From CAZVRZ01 sp964629965 (GTDB taxonomy: Bacteria > Chloroflexota > Anaerolineae > Anaerolineales > UBA4823): DNA of 25,185 bases. Shown piece by piece: positions 14,510-23,300 of this stretch. The translations under genes were made by a program, and so were the position numbers. How positions within the stretch are numbered: the first letter of the stretch is position 1; each line of letters opens with the position of its first letter. The stretch covers positions 1-25,185 of the forward strand of contig CAZVRZ010000079.1 in the NCBI GenBank assembly GCA_964629965.1. The letters are read 5' to 3'. The notes beneath the pieces are model-generated. The model made no database searches and was not told the origin of the DNA. It was given only the letters and a program-made list of their open reading frames with translations.

Positions 14510-15541
14510 ATGAATGAGCTAAGCGAACGACAAAAATTGGTTCTGGCCCTGGTGATCCACGAATACGTGGAAAATACCCAGCCGGTGGCCTCACAGCACC
14601 TGGTCGACCGGTACACGCTGGGGATCAGCCCTGCGACGGTACGCAATGCAATGGTTGATCTGACCGACGCCGGCTATCTGCGGCAGCCGCACACCTCTGC
14701 GGGGCGCGCCCCTACCGAGGAAGGTTACCGCTATTTTGTGCGCCAGTTAATGGGACAGACCGATCTGCCACTCACCACAAAGCGTACAATCACTCACCAG
14801 TTTTACCAGGCTGGACAAAATATCAATCATTGGCTGCGCCTGGCAGCTTCTGTGCTGGCATACCAATCCCAAGGGGCTTCACTGGTTACCTCGCCGCGCC
14901 CTGAAACGGCGCGTTTCAAGCACCTGGAACTGATCGCAACACGCGGTCGCCAGGTGTTGATGGTGCTGGTACTGTCGGAGGGCGATGTGCGCCAGCAAAT
15001 GCTGTCGCTGGCAGAGCCTGTGTCCCAGGAACAATTGAGCACAGCAGCCAACCATCTCAACCAAGTGTGCCAGGGATTGGATTGGGAAAGCATTGGGCAG
15101 ATCGATGCTCAACTGGATGCTCTGGAACAAGATGTGATCAAGCTTATTCGAGATGGTATGGAAAGCGTTGGCACTCACCTGACCGGTGAAGTTTACCGCG
15201 ACGGCCTGACGAATGTACTTGCCGAACCGGAATTCGTTGAATCGGAGACGGCCCGCAAGGCACTGCGCGTGCTCGAAGAAAGGCCTTTCCTGGAAGATTT
15301 GCTCGAGCGAACCGTCTTAAGCGGCGGCGAGGGCGTGCAGGTATTGATTGCCGGTGAAGGCGAATGGGAAGAGCTGCGAGAGTGTTCCATGGTGTTGGCG
15401 CGTTATGGCGCTCCGGGCCAGGTGACCGGCGCCCTGGGCGTGCTTGGCCCCACCCGCATGGCTTATGGGCGTACAGTTTCAACTGTACGTTTTGTTTCAG
15501 GCTTATTGAGCGATCTGGTCGTCGAAATGCTGGCGGAGTGA
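14510..15541 (+). CDS. hrcA: Heat-inducible transcription repressor HrcA
   Basis: This 343-residue protein begins with the HrcA winged helix-turn-helix (LSERQKLVLALVIHEYVENTQPVASQHLVDRYTLGISPATVRNAM) and carries the family motif HTSAGRAPTEEGYRYFV. The C-terminal half is the GAF-like HrcA domain, ending in the GVLGPTRMAYGRTVSTVRFVSGLLSDLV block. It represses its own operon through the CIRCE element upstream; refolding by GroEL is known to activate it in other bacteria. I chose ATG 14510, with GGAAAG about 8 nt upstream, over a TTG at 14495 that would add five residues. First gene of the heat-shock cluster. Confidence 0.96.
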   Translation: MNELSERQKLVLALVIHEYVENTQPVASQHLVDRYTLGISPATVRNAMVDLTDAGYLRQPHTSAGRAPTEEGYRYFVRQLMGQTDLPLTTKRTITHQFYQAGQNINHWLRLAASVLAYQSQGASLVTSPRPETARFKHLELIATRGRQVLMVLVLSEGDVRQQMLSLAEPVSQEQLSTAANHLNQVCQGLDWESIGQIDAQLDALEQDVIKLIRDGMESVGTHLTGEVYRDGLTNVLAEPEFVESETARKALRVLEERPFLEDLLERTVLSGGEGVQVLIAGEGEWEELRECSMVLARYGAPGQVTGALGVLGPTRMAYGRTVSTVRFVSGLLSDLVVEMLAE

Positions 15542-15590
15542 TCGAGTTGCTCATTTATCCACTGTTTGACAAGGAGTAGTAGAAAATAAT

Positions 15591-16166
15591 ATGCCACGAA
15601 AGAAAAGATCGACAATAGTCACAGAAGCCGATGAATATGCTTCCATGCAGGCTGAACAACCGGTCGTGGTAGAAACCGTTTCAGAACAGGCCGGTAATGC
15701 CAGGTTGGAAGCGCTGCAGATTGAGCTGGAAACCGAACGAAGCAAAGCTGAGGAGAACCTGGATGGCTGGCGACGAGCAGTGGCCGATTTCGCCAATTAC
15801 AAGAAACGTGTTGAACGCGACCAGGTCCTTGCTCAACAAACTGCTACTGCCAGCGTGGTGAAACGTTATCTAGATATCGCCGACGATCTGGATCGCGCGC
15901 TGCAAAATCGTCCCAAGGAAGGCGTTGGAGCAAGTTGGGCTGAGGGAATCGATCTGATCTATCGCAAGCTTTTGGCTCTATTAGAGGCCGAAGGAGTGAA
16001 GATGGTCGAGACCGAAGGTAAGTTCTTCGACCCGAACATGCACGAAGCCATTTCCCATGAGGATAGCCCCAACCACGAAAGCGGGCAGATCATTGGCGTT
16101 GTGCAGCAAGGTTACCAATTGGGCGACCGGGTACTGCGCCCGGCGCGTGTGCGCGTGGCAAGGTAA
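15591..16166 (+). CDS. grpE: Nucleotide exchange factor GrpE
   Basis: This 191-residue protein has an acidic N-terminal region, a long coiled coil (ALQIELETERSKAEENLDGWRRAVADFANYKKRVERDQ) typical of the GrpE dimer stalk, and a C-terminal beta domain with the signature FDPNMHEAISHEDSPNHESGQIIGVVQQGYQLGDRVLRPARVRVA. It releases ADP from DnaK and allows substrate turnover. It follows hrcA by 49 bp; AAGGAG is present but lies about 14 nt from the ATG, longer than ideal. Confidence 0.96.
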   Translation: MPRKKRSTIVTEADEYASMQAEQPVVVETVSEQAGNARLEALQIELETERSKAEENLDGWRRAVADFANYKKRVERDQVLAQQTATASVVKRYLDIADDLDRALQNRPKEGVGASWAEGIDLIYRKLLALLEAEGVKMVETEGKFFDPNMHEAISHEDSPNHESGQIIGVVQQGYQLGDRVLRPARVRVAR

Positions 16167-16226
16167 ACGCGCGAAAGAATTCTAAGATCAACCTGGAACA
16201 AACTTTCAATTATTAGGAGAGATTAT

Positions 16227-18158
16227 ATGGCAAAAATCATTGGTATTGATCTGGGTACTACTAATTCTGTTGTTGCGGTGATGGAAGGCGGCGAGCCAAC
16301 CGTTATCTCTTCGGCTGAAGGCGAGCGGCTCGTACCTTCTGTAGTAGCGGTCAACAAAAATCATGAACGGATGGTCGGGCGGGTAGCCCGCAACCAATCG
16401 GTAGTGAATGCAGAAAATACCGTTTTCTCGATCAAACGCTTCATGGGACGTAAATACGAAGACCCAGAAGTACAGCGCGCCCTTTCGCGTGTTCCATATA
16501 AAATCACGAAAGCCCCCAACGGTGATATCCGGGTGGTATTGGATGGACGCGAATATTCACCACCGGAAGTATCTGCCATGATCTTGAGCAAGCTCAAAGC
16601 AGACGCAGAGGCATACCTGGGCGAAACAGTGACCCAGGCCGTGATCACGGTGCCGGCTTATTTCAATGATGCACAGCGCAACGCGACCAAAGATGCCGGC
16701 AAGATCGCCGGGCTGGAAGTGCTGCGGATCATCAACGAACCGACGGCATCTTCCCTGGCCTACGGCCTGGACAAGAAAAAGGATGAGGTGATTGCGGTCT
16801 ACGACCTGGGCGGGGGTACTTTTGATATTTCTGTCCTGGATGTAGGTGATGGCGTTTTCCAGGTACGCTCGACCAGCGGCGATACCTTCTTGGGCGGCGA
16901 CGATTTCGATCAGCGCATCATCGATTACCTGGCAGAAGAATTTATGAAAGAAGCGGGCATTGACCTGCGCAAGGATCGCCAGGCGCTGCAGCGTTTGAAA
17001 GAAGCTTCCGAAAAAGCCAAGATCGAACTATCTACCCTGATGCAGGCCGAGATCAACCTGCCTTACGTGACGGCAGACGCCTCTGGGCCCAAGCATTTGG
17101 TAAAAACATTAAGCCGGTCTCGCCTGGAGCAACTGACCGCAGACCTGGTTGAACGATCACTCGGACCAGTCCGCCAGGCGCTTAAGGATGCAGGGTTGAA
17201 CCCTTCAGATATTANNNNNNNNNNTGAGGTGGTCCTGGTGGGCGGCATGACCCGCATGCCCGCGGTGCAAGAAGCCGTGCGTAAGATGTTCGGCAAAGAG
17301 CCTCACAAGGGCGTTAATCCTGATGAGGTCGTAGCAATCGGTGCGGCGATCCAGGCCGGCGTTTTAGGTGGCGATGTTAAGGACATCTTGCTGCTGGACG
17401 TGACGCCCCTGACCCTTTCTGTGGAAACCTTGGGCGGCGTTGCTACCCCGCTCATCGAGCGCAACACGACCATCCCCACCCGGCGCAGCCAGGTTTTTTC
17501 TACGGCTACCGATAATCAGCCGCAAGTGGAAATCCATGTACTGCAAGGCGAGCGTCCCATGGCAACCGACAACAAATCGCTGGGCAGGTTTAACCTGGAT
17601 GGCATTCCGCCGGCGCCGCGAGGTGTACCGCAGATCGAAGTAACGTTTGATATCGATGCAAATGGTATTCTCAAAGTGACCGCTTTGGATAAAGCAACGA
17701 GCCGCAGCCAGCATATTACCATTACGGCTTCTTCTGGCTTGAGCCAATCTGAAGTAGAGCGCATGCGCCGAGATGCTGAAGCGAACACCGCCGAGGATGT
17801 ACGCCGCAAGGAGTTGATCGAGGCGCACAACAAGGCCGATAACGCCATTTATACTTCTGAAAAGGCGCTGCGCGACCTGGGCGACAAGGTGCCTGCCGAT
17901 ATCAAGGGCCAGGTAGAGACCCAGGTAAGCAAGGTGCGGGAGGCCTTAAAATCCGAAGACGCCGCCCAGATCAACAGTGCGACGGAAGAACTATATCGGG
18001 TGGTGCAGCAAATTGGCGCGGCCGCATACCAACAAAGCGGCCCGGCAGCCGGATCAGGCCCAGCTCCCGAAGGCAGCAGCAGACCATCAGAAGGTCCATC
18101 CGATGGCCCATCTGATGGTCCCGAAGACGTGGTTGATGGAGAATTTCGCAGCGCCTGA
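16227..18158 (+). CDS. dnaK: Hsp70 chaperone DnaK (contains assembly gap)
   Basis: DnaK is complete except for ten unknown bases. The ATPase domain has IIGIDLGTTNSVVAVM, VYDLGGGTFDISVLDVG and VVLVGGMTRMPAVQEA. The substrate-binding domain follows the DVTPLTLSVETLGG linker region, and the C-terminal lid ends with a Gly/Pro/Ser tail and EDVVDGEF, as in typical DnaK. AGGAGA lies upstream of the ATG. The protein folds client polypeptides with DnaJ and GrpE, encoded on either side. At codons 330-333 the gap translates as four X residues between SDI and EVVLVGG, where the family normally has a single residue, so the stated gap length is probably artificial and the protein about 640 residues. The tail has a short GPSD repeat. 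Confidence 0.96.
   Translation: MAKIIGIDLGTTNSVVAVMEGGEPTVISSAEGERLVPSVVAVNKNHERMVGRVARNQSVVNAENTVFSIKRFMGRKYEDPEVQRALSRVPYKITKAPNGDIRVVLDGREYSPPEVSAMILSKLKADAEAYLGETVTQAVITVPAYFNDAQRNATKDAGKIAGLEVLRIINEPTASSLAYGLDKKKDEVIAVYDLGGGTFDISVLDVGDGVFQVRSTSGDTFLGGDDFDQRIIDYLAEEFMKEAGIDLRKDRQALQRLKEASEKAKIELSTLMQAEINLPYVTADASGPKHLVKTLSRSRLEQLTADLVERSLGPVRQALKDAGLNPSDIXXXXEVVLVGGMTRMPAVQEAVRKMFGKEPHKGVNPDEVVAIGAAIQAGVLGGDVKDILLLDVTPLTLSVETLGGVATPLIERNTTIPTRRSQVFSTATDNQPQVEIHVLQGERPMATDNKSLGRFNLDGIPPAPRGVPQIEVTFDIDANGILKVTALDKATSRSQHITITASSGLSQSEVERMRRDAEANTAEDVRRKELIEAHNKADNAIYTSEKALRDLGDKVPADIKGQVETQVSKVREALKSEDAAQINSATEELYRVVQQIGAAAYQQSGPAAGSGPAPEGSSRPSEGPSDGPSDGPEDVVDGEFRSA
17215..17224. other. Assembly gap (10 N) inside dnaK
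   Basis: Ten unknown bases lie between ATTA and TGAGG. They keep the frame as given, but conserved DnaK spacing suggests about nine bases too many. Treat as a scaffold join rather than real sequence. Confidence 0.98.
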
Positions 18159-18201
18159 TCACAGGCTGATGTGAAAGCAAACGGTCTTGACCGTAAGATT
18201 C

Positions 18202-18231
18202 TGGTTGGCTCTGGATTTTCAGAGCCAACCA
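18202..18231 (+). promoter_or_regulatory. Intercistronic stem-loop between dnaK and dnaJ
   Basis: TGGTTGGCTCTG and CAGAGCCAACCA pair perfectly (12 bp) around a 6-nt loop. A smaller palindrome, ACGGTC-TT-GACCGT, lies just upstream at 18181-18194. No T-run follows, so partial attenuation or mRNA processing and 3'-end protection of the dnaK message are the likelier roles. This would set a higher DnaK than DnaJ level. Confidence 0.6.
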
Positions 18232-18247
18232 ATAGATTTATAGGGAT

Positions 18248-19369
18248 ATGAGCAAGCGCGATTATTACGAAGTATTGGGTGTACCGCATACCGCCTCGCA
18301 GGATGACGTAAAGTCTGCTTTCCGCGGCCTGGCGCGCAAATACCATCCTGATGTCAGCCAGGAACCAGACGCCGAGGAGCGCTTCAAGGAAATCAACGAG
18401 GCCTATGGCGTGCTTTCTGATAACGATAAACGCGCCGCGTATGATCGTTATGGCCATGCCGGGGTGCAAGGCACCGGCGGTATGCCAGACTTCACAGTAG
18501 ACTTTGCGGATATTTTCGAGGAGTTTTTAGGCGGGCTGGGAGGCTTTGGGCGTTCTCAGCAACGCAGTCGTAACATGCCCCGCCGCGGCGCCGATCTGCA
18601 GCTCAAAGTCGATCTGACTTTTGAAGAGGCAGTCTTTGGCGTGGAAAAAGAAATTGAGTTTACGCGTGATGAGGTTTGCGTTACCTGCCAGGGTAAAGGA
18701 GCAGAACCCGGCACTTCGGCGGCACGCTGTGCAACCTGCAAAGGCAGCGGAGAAGTGCGCCAGGTGCGCCAGACTATCTTGGGATCGATGGTGCAGGTGG
18801 CAACCTGCCCGGCTTGTGGTGGACAAGGTGAAACGATCTCGCACCCTTGCCATACCTGCAGTGGGCGCGGATTGGAGCGCAAAACACGCAAAAAGGTGGT
18901 GAGCATTCCCGCAGGCTTGGATACCGGCAACCAGATTCGCCTGGCGGGCGAAGGACAGCCAGGTACCAACGGCGGGCCGACCGGAAACTTGTACCTATTG
19001 ATCCAGGTGAAAGCGCATAAATTCTTTCGCCGCAAGAACGATGATATCTTGTTGGATCTGGATATCAATGTGGCCCAGGCCACACTGGGCGCTGAAGTGG
19101 ATGTGCCCACAGTCGATGGGGATGAAAAATTAAAAATCCCGGCGGGCGTTCAACCGGGTAAAGTGCTGATCATGCGCAATAAAGGAGTGCCTTACTTGCG
19201 TGGAAACGGACGCGGCAACCAACTGGTGGTGGTGAACATCGCCATTCCACGCAGCCTGACACCCGAACAACGCCAGTTATTCGAACAGCTCGCCAAGAGC
19301 CTTGGCAGCGAAGTCCTCCCACAAGAAAGCGGCATTCTGGACCGGCTGAAAGAGATCTTTGGTGTCTGA
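18248..19369 (+). CDS. dnaJ: Co-chaperone DnaJ (type I Hsp40)
   Basis: This 373-residue DnaJ begins with a J domain (MSKRDYYEVLGVPHTASQDDVKSAFR, then YHPDVS with the HPD motif that stimulates DnaK ATPase). A short Gly/Phe-type region follows, then four zinc-binding CxxCxGxG repeats: CVTCQGKG, CATCKGSG, CPACGGQG and CHTCSGRG. C-terminal beta domains complete the type I architecture. TAGGGATATG at the start gives a weak, close ribosome binding site. It overlaps the prmA start by a few bases and belongs to the hrcA operon. The Gly/Phe region is short and not very Phe-rich. Confidence 0.96.
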   Translation: MSKRDYYEVLGVPHTASQDDVKSAFRGLARKYHPDVSQEPDAEERFKEINEAYGVLSDNDKRAAYDRYGHAGVQGTGGMPDFTVDFADIFEEFLGGLGGFGRSQQRSRNMPRRGADLQLKVDLTFEEAVFGVEKEIEFTRDEVCVTCQGKGAEPGTSAARCATCKGSGEVRQVRQTILGSMVQVATCPACGGQGETISHPCHTCSGRGLERKTRKKVVSIPAGLDTGNQIRLAGEGQPGTNGGPTGNLYLLIQVKAHKFFRRKNDDILLDLDINVAQATLGAEVDVPTVDGDEKLKIPAGVQPGKVLIMRNKGVPYLRGNGRGNQLVVVNIAIPRSLTPEQRQLFEQLAKSLGSEVLPQESGILDRLKEIFGV

Positions 19370-20282
19370 AAATTACTGGTTGGAAGTGTCTCTGGTGGTA
19401 GATGGGGAGCTTGCCGAGGCTGTCGCTGAGGTAATGGCACGTTTCACTCCGAGCGGTGTGGTCATTGAATCCACAGAGATCATCCCTGATCCTAATGGCG
19501 CAGGCCACCCGTCCGGCCCACTGCGCGTTTGCAGCTATCTGCCGGCAGATGCAGACCAGGAAGATACCCGCCAGCGCCTGGAAGAAGCCTTGTGGTATCT
19601 AAGCCGGATCACACCGCTGCCATCTGCCCAGTTTCGCCTGGTACAGGAAGTCAATTGGGTGGACGCCTGGAAAGAGCATTATCATCCAATCCTGGTAGGC
19701 AAGCGACAGATCATCATCCCGGCCTGGTTGGAGGCAAGCGAGGCTGATCGCATCTCAATCAAGATTGATCCCGGGATGGCCTTTGGCACGGGCACACACC
19801 CCACCACCCAGCTATGCATGGCCCTGGCAGAAACGTGGCTAAAGCCTGGCAAGGCCATTATCGATGTGGGCTGCGGCTCGGGCATCCTTTCGGTGGCAGC
19901 GCTGAAGCTGGGCGCGTCGCATGCCCTGGGAGTGGATATCGAAATCGAAGCCATCGAAGCGGCCCATCACAATGCAAATATTAACATGGTGGAGACAGGC
20001 ATCGAATTGGGCCTGGGTTCTGTTGCCGAAATCCGCTTGGGAAAGTTCTCGCTGAGGCAGGCGCCGCTGGTATTTGCTAACATCCTGGCGCCGATCATCA
20101 TCCGCCTGCTGGAGGATGGGTTGGGCGATCTGATCCAGCCCGGTGGGATTGGCATTTTCTCGGGCATCTTGCTTGAACAAGAACAAGATGTTACCACTGC
20201 TGCGATCAAGCATTCTTTGCAATTGTGCGAACGCCGCCAGAGCGATGACTGGGTGGCGCTATGTTTTCGTTCCCCACAGTAG
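19362..20282 (+). CDS. prmA: Ribosomal protein L11 methyltransferase PrmA
   Basis: This roughly 306-residue SAM-dependent methyltransferase has VDAWKEHYHPILVGKRQIIIPAW and DPGMAFGTGTHPTTQLCM, both characteristic of PrmA, then the SAM-binding motif IIDVGCGSGILSVAALKLGA and the acidic ALGVDIE, with VFANILAPIIIRL as the NxLAP-type catalytic motif. It trimethylates ribosomal protein L11. It overlaps dnaJ, a neighbourhood common in Gram-positives and Chloroflexi. The start is either GTG 19362 or TTG 19359, both inside dnaJ; I prefer GTG. It converges on the cyclase gene 10 bp downstream. Confidence 0.94.
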   Translation: MSENYWLEVSLVVDGELAEAVAEVMARFTPSGVVIESTEIIPDPNGAGHPSGPLRVCSYLPADADQEDTRQRLEEALWYLSRITPLPSAQFRLVQEVNWVDAWKEHYHPILVGKRQIIIPAWLEASEADRISIKIDPGMAFGTGTHPTTQLCMALAETWLKPGKAIIDVGCGSGILSVAALKLGASHALGVDIEIEAIEAAHHNANINMVETGIELGLGSVAEIRLGKFSLRQAPLVFANILAPIIIRLLEDGLGDLIQPGGIGIFSGILLEQEQDVTTAAIKHSLQLCERRQSDDWVALCFRSPQ

Positions 20283-20291
20283 GTGAAATTT

Positions 20292-20326
20292 CTTATTTCG
20301 AATAAGCGCGGGCGCAGTTGCGCCCG
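20292..20326. terminator. Possible shared terminator of convergent prmA and cyclase genes
   Basis: CTTATT-TCG-AATAAG (20292-20306) and the GC-rich CGGGCGCA-GT-TGCGCCCG (20309-20326) form adjacent hairpins at the junction of two converging genes. Neither is followed by a good T-run, so this is a weak call; the second is also part of the cyclase coding end. Confidence 0.3.
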
Positions 20327-23300
20327 GCCTGCTTGGCTGCGTACATTGCCTGGTCAGCCTGTTCGATCAATTCCGCCAAATTCGTTTTTCCATTGACCGA
20401 TACCGAAATGCCCAGGCTGATGGTAATTGGCAACGGCCCAACGGTGGTCTGGAAAGGTGCGTCTGCTACATGCTGCCGCAAATGTTCCGCAAACGTCATG
20501 GCTCCCTTTAAGTCAGTTTCTGGCAAGAAAACGACCAGTTCTTCACCACCATACCGGCCAGAGATATCAATTTCACGCGTCTTTTGCTTACAACGCTCTG
20601 CTACTTCTATCAACACTTGGTCTCCGATCGAATGTTTGTAGGTATCATTCACTTCTTTAAAGTGATCGATATCCAATAAAATAACAGACAAAGTGCGTTT
20701 AAAGCGTCGAGAACGCTCGATCTCGCGTTGGGCCAGGGTAGTGTAACCACGCCGGTTGAGCAGACCGGTCAGTGGGTCGGTAACAGCCAGGCGCTCAACT
20801 TCACTGAACAAACGAGCATTTTCAATAGCAGCCGCAGCCTGATTGGCAAAAGCCTGAACCAGGGAAGCCTTCTCTTGATCGTAGGCATCTGGAAGATAAC
20901 TATCTAAGGTCAGGCAGCCGATCACTTTGTTCGAGGCGATCAGGGGCACGCCCATCCAGCCGCGCACATAATCGGTGCCTCCCCAGGCTCGCCAGCGGGG
21001 ATCTTGATTGATGTTCGCTATGACCAACGGGCGAGATTCAGAGAACAACTGCTGCATGAAAACATTATCGGAAGGAAATGCCAGGCCATTCACTTGCTCT
21101 GGGTGAGGCAGCCCCTTGGTTGCCACCGAATGCAATAAATCGCCATCTTTTAAAAAGACACCTGCGCTGTCAAATGGCACAACTTGCTCGACATGTTCCA
21201 AAATACTGTTCAAGATATTTTCCAAATCCAGGCCGGAGGTGATCGCGGCAGCAGCCTGGCGCAGGTTTTCTGCTTCTTGAGCACGCTGGCGGCTGTTTTC
21301 AAGAGAATGGGCATTGGCAATTGCTAAGGCTATCAGGGCAGAGGCCTGCTCGCCCAAGGCGAGTTCTTCTGGCAAGAAATGGTGCAATTGGCTATAAGCA
21401 ACGAGGGCGGCCCCTATTTTTTTCTCTTTGGCAATGAGAGGCAAACCCAAAATGGATCGGGCGGGAAACTGGCGAACAAGACGAGAGTTGACATAAGGGG
21501 AAGTTTGCACATCCTCAACGGCAACCGGTTGTCCGGTGTGCAAGATCATTGCGGTGAGCGAGGTTTCGCCAGTTTCGACCTGGAGGTTTAGGAATATATC
21601 TTTCGTAGATCCAGAGGCTGCGCCAGGTAAACCACGTTTGCGCTCGGCATCCCACGCAGTGATGTAACAATCATCTGCAGAAAACAACTTACGTAAGTAA
21701 TCCACCAGATATTGCAACATGGCTGGATAGTCAGGGGCAGTGAGAGCCGTCTGAGTAATCAGGTTGAGGTTTTCCATCTGATGCATCTGAACATTGGCCA
21801 GGTCGAAGAGACGGGCATTCTCCAGCGCCAAAGCAGCCTGCTCGGTGAAAGCGCTCATCACTCGCCTGACGCTCTCATCAAAAGCATCCAATTGTGGGCT
21901 TTCGATATTTAGAATGCCGACTGTGCGGCCACGGACTCGCAATGGAAATACTGCTTCGGAACGCGTTTGCTCACAACCCTTGCAATAGCGCGGATTCTTG
22001 GAAACATCGGGCGCGTAGATGATGGTATCAGTATGGTAAGCCAATATCGTTAACCCCATCCCATCCAACATGATGGGGTACAGATCGAGAGTATAACCGG
22101 CCTGGGCCAGGATATCCATCCGGCGCGTTTCTTCGTTGGCCAACAAAACGCCGCAATGAGCCGCGCCAAATTCATCCACCACGGCCTGGCAGATATGCTG
22201 CGCCAGAGAGACGAGATTTTCGCCAGGTGCAAACAGTTTGGTCAGGGCGCGGTATAACAGGCGAGTTTCGGCAACCTGTTTTTGCAGGTTGTCATATAGC
22301 CGGGCACTCTCCAAAGCAGTTGCAGCCTGATGGGTAAAGGCCCGCATGATCTCACGCTCAGGCTCAGACCAGAAATGCGGTCGATCGTTAAAGTAGACCC
22401 CCACCAAGGCAATCGTCTGGCCTTCATACACAAGCGGCCACATACCCATGGCGCGATAATCTACCACGACGTCGAGATCCTGGCCCTGCTGTTTGACCTG
22501 CTGCACATCTGCAATTAAAACAGGCTCTGCCAAAGCGCGCGGGCGGGTTCGCTGCAGGTGGACAGCGGTCAATGGATCAATTTCTGCGGATGCAGCCTCA
22601 GCCTGGAGAGAAGAAGCGCTCTGGGGTAGATCACTTTCTGCACCCGGCGTAGTGAGCACTGAGAAAACCGCATCAGTATCTTCAACATTCCAAAAAATGT
22701 GAACCCGATCTGCCTGGCATAAAGTTTGAGCGCCCTGACTAATGGCAGCGAGGATTTCATCGGTCGTCAACTGCCGGCTGAAGGACTCGCTGCGCGCTAC
22801 CAGCAGGGTCAGCAATTGGTTATGGGCTTGAACCTTCTCCTGCTGCTGTAAGCGCTCTGCGGCCGCGCCGAGCTGTTTCCCAATCGAATCTAACAGGGCA
22901 ATTTCTTCGGCCGACCAGGAACGCGGCGTTGAATCTAAGATCGCAAATCGCCCAATGATCTTTTCGTCGAAATAGACAGGCGTAACCAATAAAGACCGGA
23001 TCCCCACTTTTTTAAAATCAGGAGAAAAACCTTGCCAGGGAGAACGATTTTCAACCTGCCAGTCTTTTACCGCCAGGAAATGAAGTGAATTAAAGTCGAT
23101 TTTCTGATCCAAGGCCCGCAGGCAGTTAAGCGCTGTTTCCGACATATTATGAGCGGCGCGATATTCAAAAAGATCCAGGCACCCAAATTCTACTTTGAGG
23201 GTGTTCAAAACTTTTTGCAACACCATCTTCAAAAGCTCGTCCAGGTTTTTGCCGGCTGTGGCTCCGGCAATGATCTCATTGAACATCTCCAGGTGAGCCG

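Noticed and set aside
17849..18469. Minus-strand open frame of 206 codons over the dnaK-dnaJ junction
   Set aside because: Overlaps two conserved genes on the opposite strand and its repeats merely mirror the DnaK tail.
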